A stretch of DNA of 64,000 bases, from NCBI RefSeq assembly GCF_015354245.1, contig NZ_JADKYZ010000003.1, forward strand, positions 248,001 through 312,000, written 5' to 3'. Position numbers and translations under genes: made by a program. Below, piece by piece: positions 25,767-34,426 of this stretch. The notes under the pieces were generated by a model that ran no database searches, was not told the origin of the DNA, and saw only the letters and a list, made by a program, of their open reading frames with translations. This DNA is from Diaphorobacter caeni (GTDB lineage: Bacteria; Pseudomonadota; Gammaproteobacteria; Burkholderiales; Burkholderiaceae_C). Positions within the stretch are counted from its first letter, which is position 1; each line of letters starts with the position of its first letter.

Positions 25767-27050
25767 ATGCTGCAGTCAGGCCACCCATCGAAAACCACCA
25801 CCAACGAGGCACTGGTGCCCCTGTCGGTCGACCAGCGGGTTTTCCGCACGATCGACCATGCCGCGCTCTGGTTCAGTCTTGGCGTGGGTCTGCTGGTCAT
25901 GCAGGTGGGCTCGTTCCTCATTCCCGCACTCAGCATGCAGCAGGCGCTGCTGGCGATCGTGCTGGGTTCGCTGGTCGGTGCGGGACTGCTCGGCTGGGTG
26001 GCCAAGATCGCCGCCGACAGCGGCCTTGCCAGCGCCGGGCTGATGCACACCGTCTATGGCCGCCGCTTCGCGAGCCTGCCCATCATCCTGAACATCGTGC
26101 AGCTGATCGGCTGGGGCACCTTCGAGCTCGTGGTGATGCGTGACGCGACAGTCGCCATCGGCCGCCAGTCGGGTGTCATGAAGGACGCTTGGTGGCCGAT
26201 TCTCGCGACGCTGGTCTGGGGCGGCGTCGTGGCGGCGCTGATCAGCGGCTCCATGGTGCAACTGGTGCGCAAGGTGATCGCGCGCGTCGCGCTGCCGCTG
26301 GTCGTGCTGTCGCTGCTGTGGCTGACCTGGCAATTCCTCGCCGTGGCGTTCGACCTCGGCATCAACGTGATCTGGGACCGACCCGGCCAGGGCGGCATGG
26401 GCGTGATGCCCGCGCTCGATCTGGTGATCGCCATGCCGATTTCCTGGCTGCCGCTGGTGGCCGACTACGCGCGCCACGGCAAGACCAGCCAGGGCGCGTT
26501 GCGCGGCACCTGGATCGGCTACGCGATCGCCAACATCTGGTGCTACTCGCTCGGCGTGCTGGTCGCTCTGGTGCTGCCTTCCGCCGATCTGGTGACGGCG
26601 CTGCTGCTCGCGCAAGGCGGCCTGATCGCCGTGTCGCTGATCCTCATCGACGAGGTCGACAACGCCTATGGCGACGCTTACTCCGGCGCCGTCTCCACCC
26701 ACAGCCTGCTGCCGCGCTGGAGCGTGCGCAACTGGGGCGTGGTGATCGCCCTCGCCTGCACCGGCATGGCGCTGGTGCTGCCGATGCACAGCCTCGAGCC
26801 CTTCCTGCTGATGCTGAGTTCGGTCTTCGTGCCACTGTTCGGCGTGATCCTCGGCCGCCTTGCCTTTGGTGCGAACACCCACCGACTGCTTGAAGAGGCT
26901 CGCAACGTCCACATCGTGCCGGTGATCATCTGGATCGCGGGCATCGCCTGCTATCACCTGCTGCCGCTTGTCCTGCCCGCGCTGGGCTCGGCGATCCCGA
27001 CGCTGGCGATCTGCTTCGTGGCGACTCGCCTGCTGGTGCGCACACGCTGA
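25767..27050 (+). CDS. cytX: Hydroxymethylpyrimidine/thiamine-precursor permease CytX
   Basis: The 427-residue membrane protein of the nucleobase:cation symporter-1 (cytosine permease) family has about twelve helices, with typical segments (ALWFSLGVGLLVMQVGSFLIP, NIVQLIGWGTFELVV, PISWLPLVADYARHGK). The TPP riboswitch directly upstream identifies it as the CytX branch, thought to import hydroxymethylpyrimidine, rather than a cytosine permease. A GGAG site precedes the ATG. The nearby thiD phosphorylates the imported precursor. Confidence 0.88.
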   Translation: MLQSGHPSKTTTNEALVPLSVDQRVFRTIDHAALWFSLGVGLLVMQVGSFLIPALSMQQALLAIVLGSLVGAGLLGWVAKIAADSGLASAGLMHTVYGRRFASLPIILNIVQLIGWGTFELVVMRDATVAIGRQSGVMKDAWWPILATLVWGGVVAALISGSMVQLVRKVIARVALPLVVLSLLWLTWQFLAVAFDLGINVIWDRPGQGGMGVMPALDLVIAMPISWLPLVADYARHGKTSQGALRGTWIGYAIANIWCYSLGVLVALVLPSADLVTALLLAQGGLIAVSLILIDEVDNAYGDAYSGAVSTHSLLPRWSVRNWGVVIALACTGMALVLPMHSLEPFLLMLSSVFVPLFGVILGRLAFGANTHRLLEEARNVHIVPVIIWIAGIACYHLLPLVLPALGSAIPTLAICFVATRLLVRTR

Positions 27051-27181
27051 CGCTGGCCCCGCTCACGCTCACGCACGAGAAATCGCGAAATTTGTTGGAA
27101 CTTTGCGGCGCGCTGGCCCTCCCTTTCTGGGTTGCTCATCTTTTTGAATGAACAACGCCCAACACAAGGAGAACCAGCGCA

Positions 27182-27673
27182 GTGCTTTCTACAGCCGCAT
27201 CCCGCATCACCACTACCCGTTTCTTGTCCACCCGCGCACTGGCCACCGCCTGCGTGCTTGGCATGAGCCTGCTCACCGCCACGGTGGCCGAAGCACGGGA
27301 ATTCGTCAGCATCAAAGGCAAGACCGTCAACGTGCGCGAGCAGCCGAACACGCGCTCCGCGACGCAGTGGGAGCTGGGGTCGGGCTATCCGCTGCAGGTG
27401 CAGCAGCGCAAGGGCCAGTGGCTCAAGGTGCGCGACTATGAGGCGACGCTCGGCTGGGTGCACGCGCCGCTGACGAGCAAGACGCCGCACCGCATCGTGA
27501 CCGCGCGTTCGGCCAATCTGCGCGCCGCGCCGTCGGGCAACGGCAAAGTCGTGGGCAAGCTGCAGCGCCACGAGGTCGTGCAGACCGTCCAGAATTCGGG
27601 CACCTGGGCGAAGGTGCGCACCGAGTCCGGCAAGCAGGGCTGGGTCGCAAAGAACCTCACCTGGGGCTGGTGA
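27182..27673 (+). CDS. Secreted SH3b-repeat protein
   Basis: This 163-residue protein has a signal peptide (ends about residue 38, VAEAREF) and two bacterial SH3 repeats (about 40-95, KGKTVNVREQPNTRS; about 105-163, ARSANLRAAPSGNGK), each ending in a GW (LGWVHAP, QGWVAKN). Such domains bind cell-wall peptides. The start is GTG at 27182 with AAGGAG about nine bases upstream. A GGAACTT box at 27095-27101 resembles an extracytoplasmic-stress sigma factor -35 element, but the -10 is unclear. A role in periplasmic wall binding is inferred. Confidence 0.82.
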   Translation: MLSTAASRITTTRFLSTRALATACVLGMSLLTATVAEAREFVSIKGKTVNVREQPNTRSATQWELGSGYPLQVQQRKGQWLKVRDYEATLGWVHAPLTSKTPHRIVTARSANLRAAPSGNGKVVGKLQRHEVVQTVQNSGTWAKVRTESGKQGWVAKNLTWGW

Positions 27674-27697
27674 CCAGTCCCGCCTGCTTTTTTCGCG

Positions 27698-28549
27698 TCA
27701 GCCGATGACGACCTGAGCGATGGGGGCGTAGCCGTGGTTCAGCGGGCCGTGTCCCCGGCCCGTGTGCACGTCCGCGCCCGCTGCAATCGCCCCGAGGATA
27801 TAGGCGCGCGCCTTTTCCACGGCCACCGGCAGCGATGCGCCGAGCGCCAGATGCGAGGCGATGGCCGACGACAGCGTGCAGCCCGTTCCGTGCCCGTTGT
27901 GCGTGGCGATGCGCTGGGATTCGAGGCGCAGGTGCTCGGCCTTGTTGAGCGCGAGCACATCAACCACCCAGTCGCCCGGCAGGTGACCGCCCTTGAGCAG
28001 TGCGGCGCGCGCGCCGAGCCCGAGCAGCGCGTTCGCGGCATCGTCCAGATCGGCCTCACCCGCAATCTTGCGGCCAAGCAGCCAGCCCGCCTCGTCGAGG
28101 TTGGGCGTGACCACTGCGGCCAGCGGGAACAGCTCACCCACCAGCGCGGCCTCGGTCTCCTGCGCGATCAGGCGGTCGCCGCTGGTGGCCACCATCACCG
28201 GATCGAGCACCACATTGGGCAGGCCATGGCGACGGATCGCGTCCGCCACCACACGCACCACCTCGGGTGAATGCAGCATGCCGATCTTGACGGCGTCAAC
28301 GCCGATGTCCTCCACCACCGCGTCGATCTGCGCGCGCAGAAACTCCGGCGGCACGCCGTGGATGCCGCGCACGCCCTCCGTGTTCTGGGCGGTGAGCGCG
28401 GTGATCGCGGTCATGCCGTAGCAGCCCAGGGCGCTGAAGGTCTTGAGGTCGGCCTGGATGCCCGCGCCGCCGCCGCTGTCGGAGCCGGCAATGGACAAAA
28501 CGCGTGCGTAGCGACGCTTGTCTTGCTGCGTCTGAAGTTCTTTGCTCAT
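27698..28549 (-). CDS. thiD: Hydroxymethylpyrimidine/phosphomethylpyrimidine kinase ThiD
   Basis: The 283-residue ribokinase-fold enzyme phosphorylates HMP to HMP-P and HMP-PP. Motifs include SIAGSDSGGGAGIQADLKTF near residue 20, DPVMVATSGD, and the C-terminal anion hole NGHGTGCTLSSAIA with the catalytic aspartate position occupied as usual in GTGC kinases. It converges on the SH3b gene and is divergent from the riboswitch-controlled thiO operon. It has no TPP riboswitch of its own in view. Confidence 0.95.
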   Translation of the reverse strand: MSKELQTQQDKRRYARVLSIAGSDSGGGAGIQADLKTFSALGCYGMTAITALTAQNTEGVRGIHGVPPEFLRAQIDAVVEDIGVDAVKIGMLHSPEVVRVVADAIRRHGLPNVVLDPVMVATSGDRLIAQETEAALVGELFPLAAVVTPNLDEAGWLLGRKIAGEADLDDAANALLGLGARAALLKGGHLPGDWVVDVLALNKAEHLRLESQRIATHNGHGTGCTLSSAIASHLALGASLPVAVEKARAYILGAIAAGADVHTGRGHGPLNHGYAPIAQVVIG

Positions 28550-28683
28550 TGAAAAATTATCGTGTATTCCGCATCGCCTTTTCTACATACGGAATCGCTC
28601 ACCACAACCGATACAACGCGAGGGACATGAACCAGTTCAATGATTTTGGCGCCGTCATTGTGTTGTAATCACCACTCGGACGA

Positions 28684-28763
28684 AACAGGGGTGCCCACGC
28701 GAAGCGTGCGGCTGAGAACATACCCTCTACCCGATCCAGACAATGCTGGCGTGGGGAGTTTCT
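28684..28763 (+). promoter_or_regulatory. TPP riboswitch (THI element) upstream of thiOSGE
   Basis: A canonical THI element: CAGGGGTGCC, the small hairpin CACGC-GAA-GCGTG, CGGCTGAGAACATACCC, ACCCGATCCAGACAATGC, and GGCGTGGGGAG. It ends about 80 bp before the thiO start. Within this family TPP binding shuts off the following operon, here by attenuation or blocked translation. Upstream, 28550-28683, is the divergent promoter region shared with thiD. Confidence 0.95.
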
Positions 28764-28844
28764 GCAAAAGAGCGGCACCGGCGTGTTTTGTCCATTTGTT
28801 GCCTATTGAAGAGATAGGGTTGGAACTGGACGAAATAGGACAAG

Positions 28845-29930
28845 ATGCTTCCGCTTCAAAAAAACTCCACGATCACGATTCTGGGCGCGGGCCTCATGGG
28901 CCGGCTGCTGGCCGTCGAGCTGGCGCGCAAGGGCCGCCGCGTCGAGGTTTTCGAGGCGCAGGGCCCCGATGCGCAAGGCGCCGCCGCGCGCGTGGCGGCA
29001 GCGATGCTCGCGCCGCTGGCCGAGTCGGCCGTGACGGAACCCGGCGTGGTGCGCATGGGCCAGTACGCGCTGCCCCGCTGGCAGGAACTGATCAGCCAAC
29101 TCTCGCAGCCCGTGTTCTTCCAGCAGAACGGCACCCTGATTCTCTGGCACCGGCTTGATGCGGGCGAGGCCACGCGCTTTCAGCACAAGCTCACCCAGAC
29201 GCAGACCCAGATCCCCGAACTCCAGCCGCTCGAAATGCTGAACGGCGCGCAGGTTGATGCGCTCGAGCCCGCCGTCGCCAGCCGTTTCGCCAACGGCATG
29301 TACCTGCCCGGCGAAGGCCAGCTCGACAACCGCCAGCTGCTCACGGCGCTCGAGGTCGCAATGACCGAGCTGGGCGTGAAGGTGCACTGGAACACGCCGA
29401 AGCAGCCCGAGGACGTCACGCCCGGCAACGCCGATCTGGTGCTGGACTGCCGCGGTCTCGGCGCCAAGCCCACCTGGAATGCGCTGCGCGGCGTGCGCGG
29501 CGAGGTCGTGCGTCTGCACGCGCCCGAGGTCACGCTGCAGCGCCCGACGCGCCTCGTGCATCCGCGCTATCCGATCTACATCGCGCCCAAGGAAAATCAC
29601 CTGTTCGTGATCGGCGCGACCGAGATCGAATCGGACGACATGTCCCCCGCCAGCGTGCGCTCGACGCTCGAGCTGCTCTCGGCCGCCTACGCGGTACATT
29701 CCGGCTTCGCCGAGGCGCGCATCTTGGAAATCGCCACGCAATGCCGCCCCACGCTGCCCGACAATCTGCCCGCCGTGCGCCAAGTGCGCAAGAATGTGCT
29801 CGAAGTGAACGGTCTGTACCGCCACGGTTTCATGATCTCGCCCGCCATGCTGGATGTGGTCATGGAAGTGCTGGAGACCGGACAATCCACACTCGCTCCC
29901 CGTTTTGATCTTTCCGTGCAGCTGGATTGA
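28845..29930 (+). CDS. thiO: Glycine oxidase-type FAD oxidoreductase ThiO
   Basis: This 361-residue flavoprotein of the DAO family makes iminoglycine for the thiazole ring. The FAD fold is ITILGAGLMGRLLAVELARK near residue 10, and the C-terminal segment (YRHGFMISPAML) contacts the cofactor and substrate as in the family. As the first gene behind the TPP riboswitch it identifies the operon as thiazole synthesis. thiS follows after 28 bp. Use of glycine (ThiO) rather than tyrosine (ThiH) fits an aerobe. Confidence 0.92.
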   Translation: MLPLQKNSTITILGAGLMGRLLAVELARKGRRVEVFEAQGPDAQGAAARVAAAMLAPLAESAVTEPGVVRMGQYALPRWQELISQLSQPVFFQQNGTLILWHRLDAGEATRFQHKLTQTQTQIPELQPLEMLNGAQVDALEPAVASRFANGMYLPGEGQLDNRQLLTALEVAMTELGVKVHWNTPKQPEDVTPGNADLVLDCRGLGAKPTWNALRGVRGEVVRLHAPEVTLQRPTRLVHPRYPIYIAPKENHLFVIGATEIESDDMSPASVRSTLELLSAAYAVHSGFAEARILEIATQCRPTLPDNLPAVRQVRKNVLEVNGLYRHGFMISPAMLDVVMEVLETGQSTLAPRFDLSVQLD

Positions 29931-29958
29931 AATCCACCGCACCCAAAGCGATATCACC

Positions 29959-30156
29959 ATGAACGTGACCGTCAACCAGAAGAACATCGACCTGCCAGAC
30001 AACGCCACCGTCGCCGACCTCGTGGCGCAGATGCAGGCCAAGCCACCGTTCGCCGTCGCGGTGAACCTGCAGTTCGTGCCCAAGGCCCGCTATGCGCAGC
30101 ACGCGCTGGCTGCGGGCGATGCGGTGGAAGTCATTGCGCCGGTCACCGGCGGTTGA
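29959..30156 (+). CDS. thiS: Sulfur carrier protein ThiS
   Basis: This 65-residue ubiquitin-like protein ends in the required diglycine (APVTGG), which is adenylated and thiocarboxylated to donate sulfur to ThiG. The start at 29959 (MNVTVNQKNIDLPDNATV) matches the family; the longer frame from 29854 lies inside thiO. It lies between thiO and thiG. The activating enzyme ThiF is not in the window and may be replaced by MoeB elsewhere. Confidence 0.95.
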   Translation: MNVTVNQKNIDLPDNATVADLVAQMQAKPPFAVAVNLQFVPKARYAQHALAAGDAVEVIAPVTGG

Positions 30157-30202
30157 TGGAACCTTCTCCCATCAGCAAAAAACAAAAAAGGTTGAACCCA
30201 AC

Positions 30203-31012
30203 ATGTCCCCTACTCCCGACACCGATCCATTCGTGCTCTACGGCCAGACGCTGCAAAGCCGTCTGCTGCTGGGCACCGCCCGCTACCCCTCCCCCGCCGT
30301 ACTGCAGGCCGCCGTCGCGCGCAGCAAGCCCGGCATGGTGACCGCGTCGCTGCGCCGTCAGGGCAGCAACGCGGCCGAGACCGGCAGCAGCTTCTGGGAA
30401 CTGCTGCGCAGCCTGAACGTACCGGTGCTGCCCAACACCGCCGGCTGCCACAGTGCGCAGGAAGCCATCACCACCGCACAGATGGCACGCGAGGTGTTCG
30501 ACACGCCGTGGATCAAGCTCGAGTTGATCGGCGACGACTACACGCTGCAGCCCGATACGCTGAATCTCGTCTCCACCGCCGAGCACCTGATCCGCGAGGG
30601 CTTCTGGGTGCTGCCGTACTGCACCGAGGATCTGGTGCTGTGCCAGCGCCTGGTCGACGTGGGCTGCCAGGCCGTCATGCCCTGGGCCGCGCCCATCGGC
30701 ACGGGCCGTGGCCCCATCAACCCCTACGCGCTGCAGATGCTGCGCGAACGCCTGTCGGTGCCGATGCTGGTGGATGCGGGTCTGGGCCTGCCCTCGCATG
30801 CCTGCCAGGTGATGGAGTGGGGCTTTGACGGCGTGCTGCTGAACACCGCCGTGGCGCTGGCCACCGATCCGGTCGCGATGGCAGGTGCGTTCGCTGATGC
30901 GGTCAGTGCCGGTCGCGCCGCGCGCACCGCCGGCGCGATGACGCCGCAGGACTCCGCCCAGCCGAGCACTCCGGTGCTGGGCACGCCGTTCTGGCACCAC
31001 AACAATGGTTGA
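30203..31012 (+). CDS. thiG: Thiazole synthase ThiG
   Basis: The 269-residue TIM-barrel enzyme joins DXP, iminoglycine and ThiS-borne sulfur into the thiazole phosphate. The Schiff-base lysine is in WIKLELIGD (near residue 100), and the phosphate-binding segments PIGTGRGPINP and LVDAGLGLPSHA are present. The start at 30203 is the family N-terminus; an earlier frame start at 30092 lies inside thiS. The stop overlaps the thiE start by eight bases, indicating coupling. Confidence 0.96.
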   Translation: MSPTPDTDPFVLYGQTLQSRLLLGTARYPSPAVLQAAVARSKPGMVTASLRRQGSNAAETGSSFWELLRSLNVPVLPNTAGCHSAQEAITTAQMAREVFDTPWIKLELIGDDYTLQPDTLNLVSTAEHLIREGFWVLPYCTEDLVLCQRLVDVGCQAVMPWAAPIGTGRGPINPYALQMLRERLSVPMLVDAGLGLPSHACQVMEWGFDGVLLNTAVALATDPVAMAGAFADAVSAGRAARTAGAMTPQDSAQPSTPVLGTPFWHHNNG

Positions 31013-31925
31013 GCCCATGCAAAACGATCTGACCGTGGATGCGATGACACAGGCAATTCTGGCTGCGCACGCCAGCGCCTTTGCCGATTTTCCGCCGCAG
31101 CCGGAACCGCCCTCCGGCAAGGACGATGCGGTCTACCGTGCCGCGCTCGCCGCCTGCAGCCAGCTGGGCTTCATCGGGCACGACGCCGACTGCGTCGCTA
31201 CTGCCTGGCAAGCACAGACCGCACGCACCGGACGCTTCGATGCGGCCGCATGGCCCGTGGAACCAGCGGACTTCGGCCTGCAGCCCGTGCCGCATGCCAA
31301 GCCCTTCGCCGCCTGCCCGAATCGGCTCGGCCTCTACGCCGTGCTGCCTGACGCCGCCATGGTCGGCCGCATGGCCCGCGCCGGCGTGCCGACCGTACAA
31401 CTGCGCTTCAAATCCACCGATCCTGCGGCCATCGAGGCCGAGGTCCGTGCCGCCGTCGAGGCGGTGCGCGGTACCGGTGCGCACCTCTACATCAACGACC
31501 ATTGGCGCATCGCGATTGCCGCGGGCTCCTATGGCGTGCATCTGGGCCAGGAAGATCTCGACGCGCTCACGCAGGAAGAAATCTCGACCCTGCGCGAGTC
31601 CGGCGTGCGCCTTGGCGTGAGCACCCACGGTTATGCAGAGATGGTGCGCGCCGATGCGGTCGCCCCGAGCTACATCGCCATGGGCGCGGTGTTTCCCACG
31701 ACGCTCAAGAAAATGGCCACCGTGCCGCAGGGCGTGGCGCGCCTTGAGCGATATGCAAAGCTGATGTGCAACTACAGTCAAGTCGCCATCGGCGGCATCG
31801 GCCTCGAGCAGTTCCCCGAGATCCTCGCCACCGGCGTGGGATCCATTGCCGTGGTGCGGGCCATCGTCAATGCGGCCGACCCGGAGAAGGCCGCCGCCGA
31901 GCTCATGCATGCCATGGGCTCATGA
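31005..31925 (+). CDS. thiE: Thiamine-phosphate synthase ThiE with N-terminal extension
   Basis: The 306-residue protein has the ThiE core from about residue 107 (LGLYAVLPD, VPTVQLRFKS, HLYINDHWRIA, GVHLGQEDLD, IAMGAVFPTTLKK, IGGIGLEQF), which couples HMP-PP and thiazole phosphate. Typical ThiE is about 210 residues; here roughly 105 extra residues precede the core with no recognised domain. The usual GPVFPT motif reads GAVFPT. Start choices are 31005, overlapping thiG, or 31017; either keeps the extension. It is the last gene of thiOSGE. Confidence 0.9.
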   Translation: MVEPMQNDLTVDAMTQAILAAHASAFADFPPQPEPPSGKDDAVYRAALAACSQLGFIGHDADCVATAWQAQTARTGRFDAAAWPVEPADFGLQPVPHAKPFAACPNRLGLYAVLPDAAMVGRMARAGVPTVQLRFKSTDPAAIEAEVRAAVEAVRGTGAHLYINDHWRIAIAAGSYGVHLGQEDLDALTQEEISTLRESGVRLGVSTHGYAEMVRADAVAPSYIAMGAVFPTTLKKMATVPQGVARLERYAKLMCNYSQVAIGGIGLEQFPEILATGVGSIAVVRAIVNAADPEKAAAELMHAMGS

Positions 31926-31991
31926 CGTCAGGAAAAATTCTCACATCTGACAAACGTGCCATGTGAGCACTCATGCCGCCATAATCGCGGC

Positions 31992-33521
31992 ATGAGCAGC
32001 ACATCCATTACTTTTTCTCAGGTCGGCATCGTTGGCACCGGTGCCATGGGCCGTGGCATTGCGCAGATCGCCGCACAGGCGGGCAGCAAGGTTTGCCTCT
32101 TCGACACCAACCCCGAGGCGGCAGTCGCTGCGCAAAAGCAGATCGAGCAGCAATGGCAGAAGCTCGCGGAAAAGGGAAAGATCGATCCGGCCAAGGTCAC
32201 GCAATGGTCCGCCCTGCTCCAGCCGGTCACGACGCTCGGTGATCTCTCGAGCTGCGATCTGGTCATTGAAGCCATCGTCGAGCGCCTCGACGTGAAGCGT
32301 GAACTCTTCGCGCAACTCGAGACCATCGTCGAGAGCACCGCCGTGCTGGTGACCAACACCTCGTCGCTGTCGGTCACCGCGATCGCCGCCCAGCTCAAGT
32401 CTGCGCATCGCTTCGCGGGCTACCACTTCTTCAATCCCGTGCCGCTCATGAAGGTGGTCGAAGTGATCGCCGGACTCAAGACCGACGCCGTCACCTGCGA
32501 GCGCCTCACCCAGTACGCCCGCGAGATGGGTCACACCCCCGTCACCGCGCAGGACACGCCGGGCTTCATCGTCAACCACGCGGGCCGTGGCTACAACACG
32601 GAGGCGCTGCGCATCCTGAACGAAGGCGTGACGGACATCGTCACCATCGACCGCATCCTGCGCGACCAGGTCGGCTTCAAGCTCGGCCCGTTCGAACTCA
32701 TGGACCTGACCGGCCTTGACGTGTCGCATCCCGTCATGGAGTCGATCTACAACCAGTACTATCAGGAGCCGCGCTACCGCCCCAGCGTGATCGCCGCGCA
32801 GCGCGTGGCCGGTGGCGTGTTCGGCCGCAAGACCAGCGAAGGCTTCTACCAGTACGACAACGGCGTGCAGCAGGTGCCCGAAGAGCAGCCGGTTCCGCAG
32901 GTCGATCACATTCCACCGGTCTGGGTCTCCACCCGCGCGGCCCGTCGTGCAGAGCTTTACCAGTTGCTCAAGGATCTCGGCGCGCGCATCGAAACCGGCC
33001 AGTCCCCATCCTCCGAAGCGCTGACGCTGGTGGCGCCGCTCGGCTTCGATGTGACGACCGTGGCCGTGGTCGAGCGCCTCGACCCCGCGCGCACCATCGG
33101 CATCGACATGCTCATCGACGACGCCGCCACCAAGCGCCGCGTGCTCGCCACCAACCCGGCCACCCGCACCGACTACCGCGACGCCGCGCACGCCCTCTTC
33201 GCGCGTGACGGCAAGAAGGTCTCGGTGATCCGCGACAGCGGTGGCTTCGTGACGCAGCGCGTCGTGGCCGCCATCGTCAACATCGCCAGCGACATCTGCC
33301 AGCAAGGCATCTGCAGCCCCAAGGATCTGGAAACCGCCGTCACGCTGGGCCTCGGCTACCCGATGGGACCGCTTGCCATGGGCAATCTCTGGGGTCCCAC
33401 CAACGTGCTCGAAGTGCTGTTCAACATGCAGACCGTCTACGGTGACACCCGCTACCGCCCAAGCCCCTGGCTGCGCCGCCGCGGCGCCATCGGCCTGAGC
33501 CTGATGCACGAAGAAGAGTGA
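31992..33521 (+). CDS. 3-Hydroxyacyl-CoA dehydrogenase (PaaH-like, two 3HCDH domains)
   Basis: This 509-residue enzyme oxidises 3-hydroxyacyl-CoA with NAD+. It has the Rossmann motif VGIVGTGAMGRGIAQIAAQAG (residues 11-31), the HFFNPVPLMKVVEV catalytic-region signature, a first C-terminal 3HCDH domain and a second, diverged one near the end (SGGFVTQRVVAAIVNIASDI). The double domain and length match PaaH, 3-hydroxyadipyl-CoA dehydrogenase of phenylacetate degradation, but no other paa genes are here, so general beta-oxidation is possible. The start at 31992 fits the family. An enoyl-CoA hydratase follows after 52 bp. Confidence 0.88.
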   Translation: MSSTSITFSQVGIVGTGAMGRGIAQIAAQAGSKVCLFDTNPEAAVAAQKQIEQQWQKLAEKGKIDPAKVTQWSALLQPVTTLGDLSSCDLVIEAIVERLDVKRELFAQLETIVESTAVLVTNTSSLSVTAIAAQLKSAHRFAGYHFFNPVPLMKVVEVIAGLKTDAVTCERLTQYAREMGHTPVTAQDTPGFIVNHAGRGYNTEALRILNEGVTDIVTIDRILRDQVGFKLGPFELMDLTGLDVSHPVMESIYNQYYQEPRYRPSVIAAQRVAGGVFGRKTSEGFYQYDNGVQQVPEEQPVPQVDHIPPVWVSTRAARRAELYQLLKDLGARIETGQSPSSEALTLVAPLGFDVTTVAVVERLDPARTIGIDMLIDDAATKRRVLATNPATRTDYRDAAHALFARDGKKVSVIRDSGGFVTQRVVAAIVNIASDICQQGICSPKDLETAVTLGLGYPMGPLAMGNLWGPTNVLEVLFNMQTVYGDTRYRPSPWLRRRGAIGLSLMHEEE

Positions 33522-33573
33522 TGACGGCGTGATCTGAACACCGCACAGAACCAGAAAGAAGAGACGAACCGCC

Positions 33574-34353
33574 ATGCCCGCCGAACTCAAAAGCTCCAGC
33601 CACGATCACACGCTGATCCTGACGCTCAACGACCCCAGCACGCGCAACGCGCTCAGCCCCGACATCTACGCGGCCGGCGTCGAGGCGCTCAACGGGGCCG
33701 AGCGCAACCGCGACATCCGCAGCGTGGTCATCACTGGCGCGGGCGGCATGTTCAGCGCGGGCGGCAACCTGAACCGGCTGCAGGCGCGCAGGCAGGAAAG
33801 CGCCGAGGAGCAGGCGCGCGGCGTGAACGCGCTGCACGGCTGGATCGACACCATCCGCAACTTTCCCAAGCCGGTGATCGCCGCCGTTGAAGGTCCGGCG
33901 GCCGGTGCCGGTTTCTCGCTCGCGCTGGCCTGCGACCTCATCGTCGCCTCGCGCGACGCCGTGTTCATCATGGCCTACGCACGCGTGGGACTGTCACCCG
34001 ACGGTGGCGGCACCTGGAGCCTCGCCCAATCGCTGCCACGCCAGCTCGCGATGGAAATCCTCATGGGCGCCGACAAGGTCGACGTGCAGCGCCTGCACGC
34101 GCTGGGCGTCGTCAACCGCCTCACGCAACCGGGCGATGCCCTGAACGAAGCACTGGCACTGGCGAGCACGCTCAATCAGCGCGCACCCAACGCGCTCACC
34201 AGCATCAAGGAGCTGGTCACCGAAGCCAGCGGCAACAGCCTGCATGAGCACCTTGACCAGGAGCGCAATCACTTCGTGAAAAACCTCTCGCACGCCAACG
34301 CGGGCGAAGGCATTGCGGCCTTCTTCGAGAAACGCACTGCCCGTTATCAGTAA
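33574..34353 (+). CDS. Enoyl-CoA hydratase/isomerase family protein
   Basis: The 259-residue crotonase-fold protein shows the oxyanion-hole segments SAGGNLNRLQ (near 65) and VEGPAAGAGFSLALACDLIV (near 105-124), and the second catalytic region YARVGLSPDGGGTWSL. The usual second glutamate of true hydratases near GLSPDGGG is replaced by aspartate, as in isomerase-type members, so 2-enoyl-CoA isomerase or an alternative oxepin-CoA/dehydroadipyl-CoA activity is as likely as hydration. It probably acts with the preceding dehydrogenase, which it follows on the same strand. Confidence 0.87.
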   Translation: MPAELKSSSHDHTLILTLNDPSTRNALSPDIYAAGVEALNGAERNRDIRSVVITGAGGMFSAGGNLNRLQARRQESAEEQARGVNALHGWIDTIRNFPKPVIAAVEGPAAGAGFSLALACDLIVASRDAVFIMAYARVGLSPDGGGTWSLAQSLPRQLAMEILMGADKVDVQRLHALGVVNRLTQPGDALNEALALASTLNQRAPNALTSIKELVTEASGNSLHEHLDQERNHFVKNLSHANAGEGIAAFFEKRTARYQ

Positions 34354-34426
34354 GATGAAAGGCTTGCAGAGGCACCGGTCACGCGAGTGACAGCCAGTGC
34401 CATGTCAGTCACCCAAAAGACAGCCT

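Noticed and set aside
27095-27130. Extracytoplasmic sigma factor promoter before the SH3b gene
   Set aside because: GGAACTT fits a -35 box, but no convincing -10 lies at the right distance, so it was only mentioned in the gene entry.
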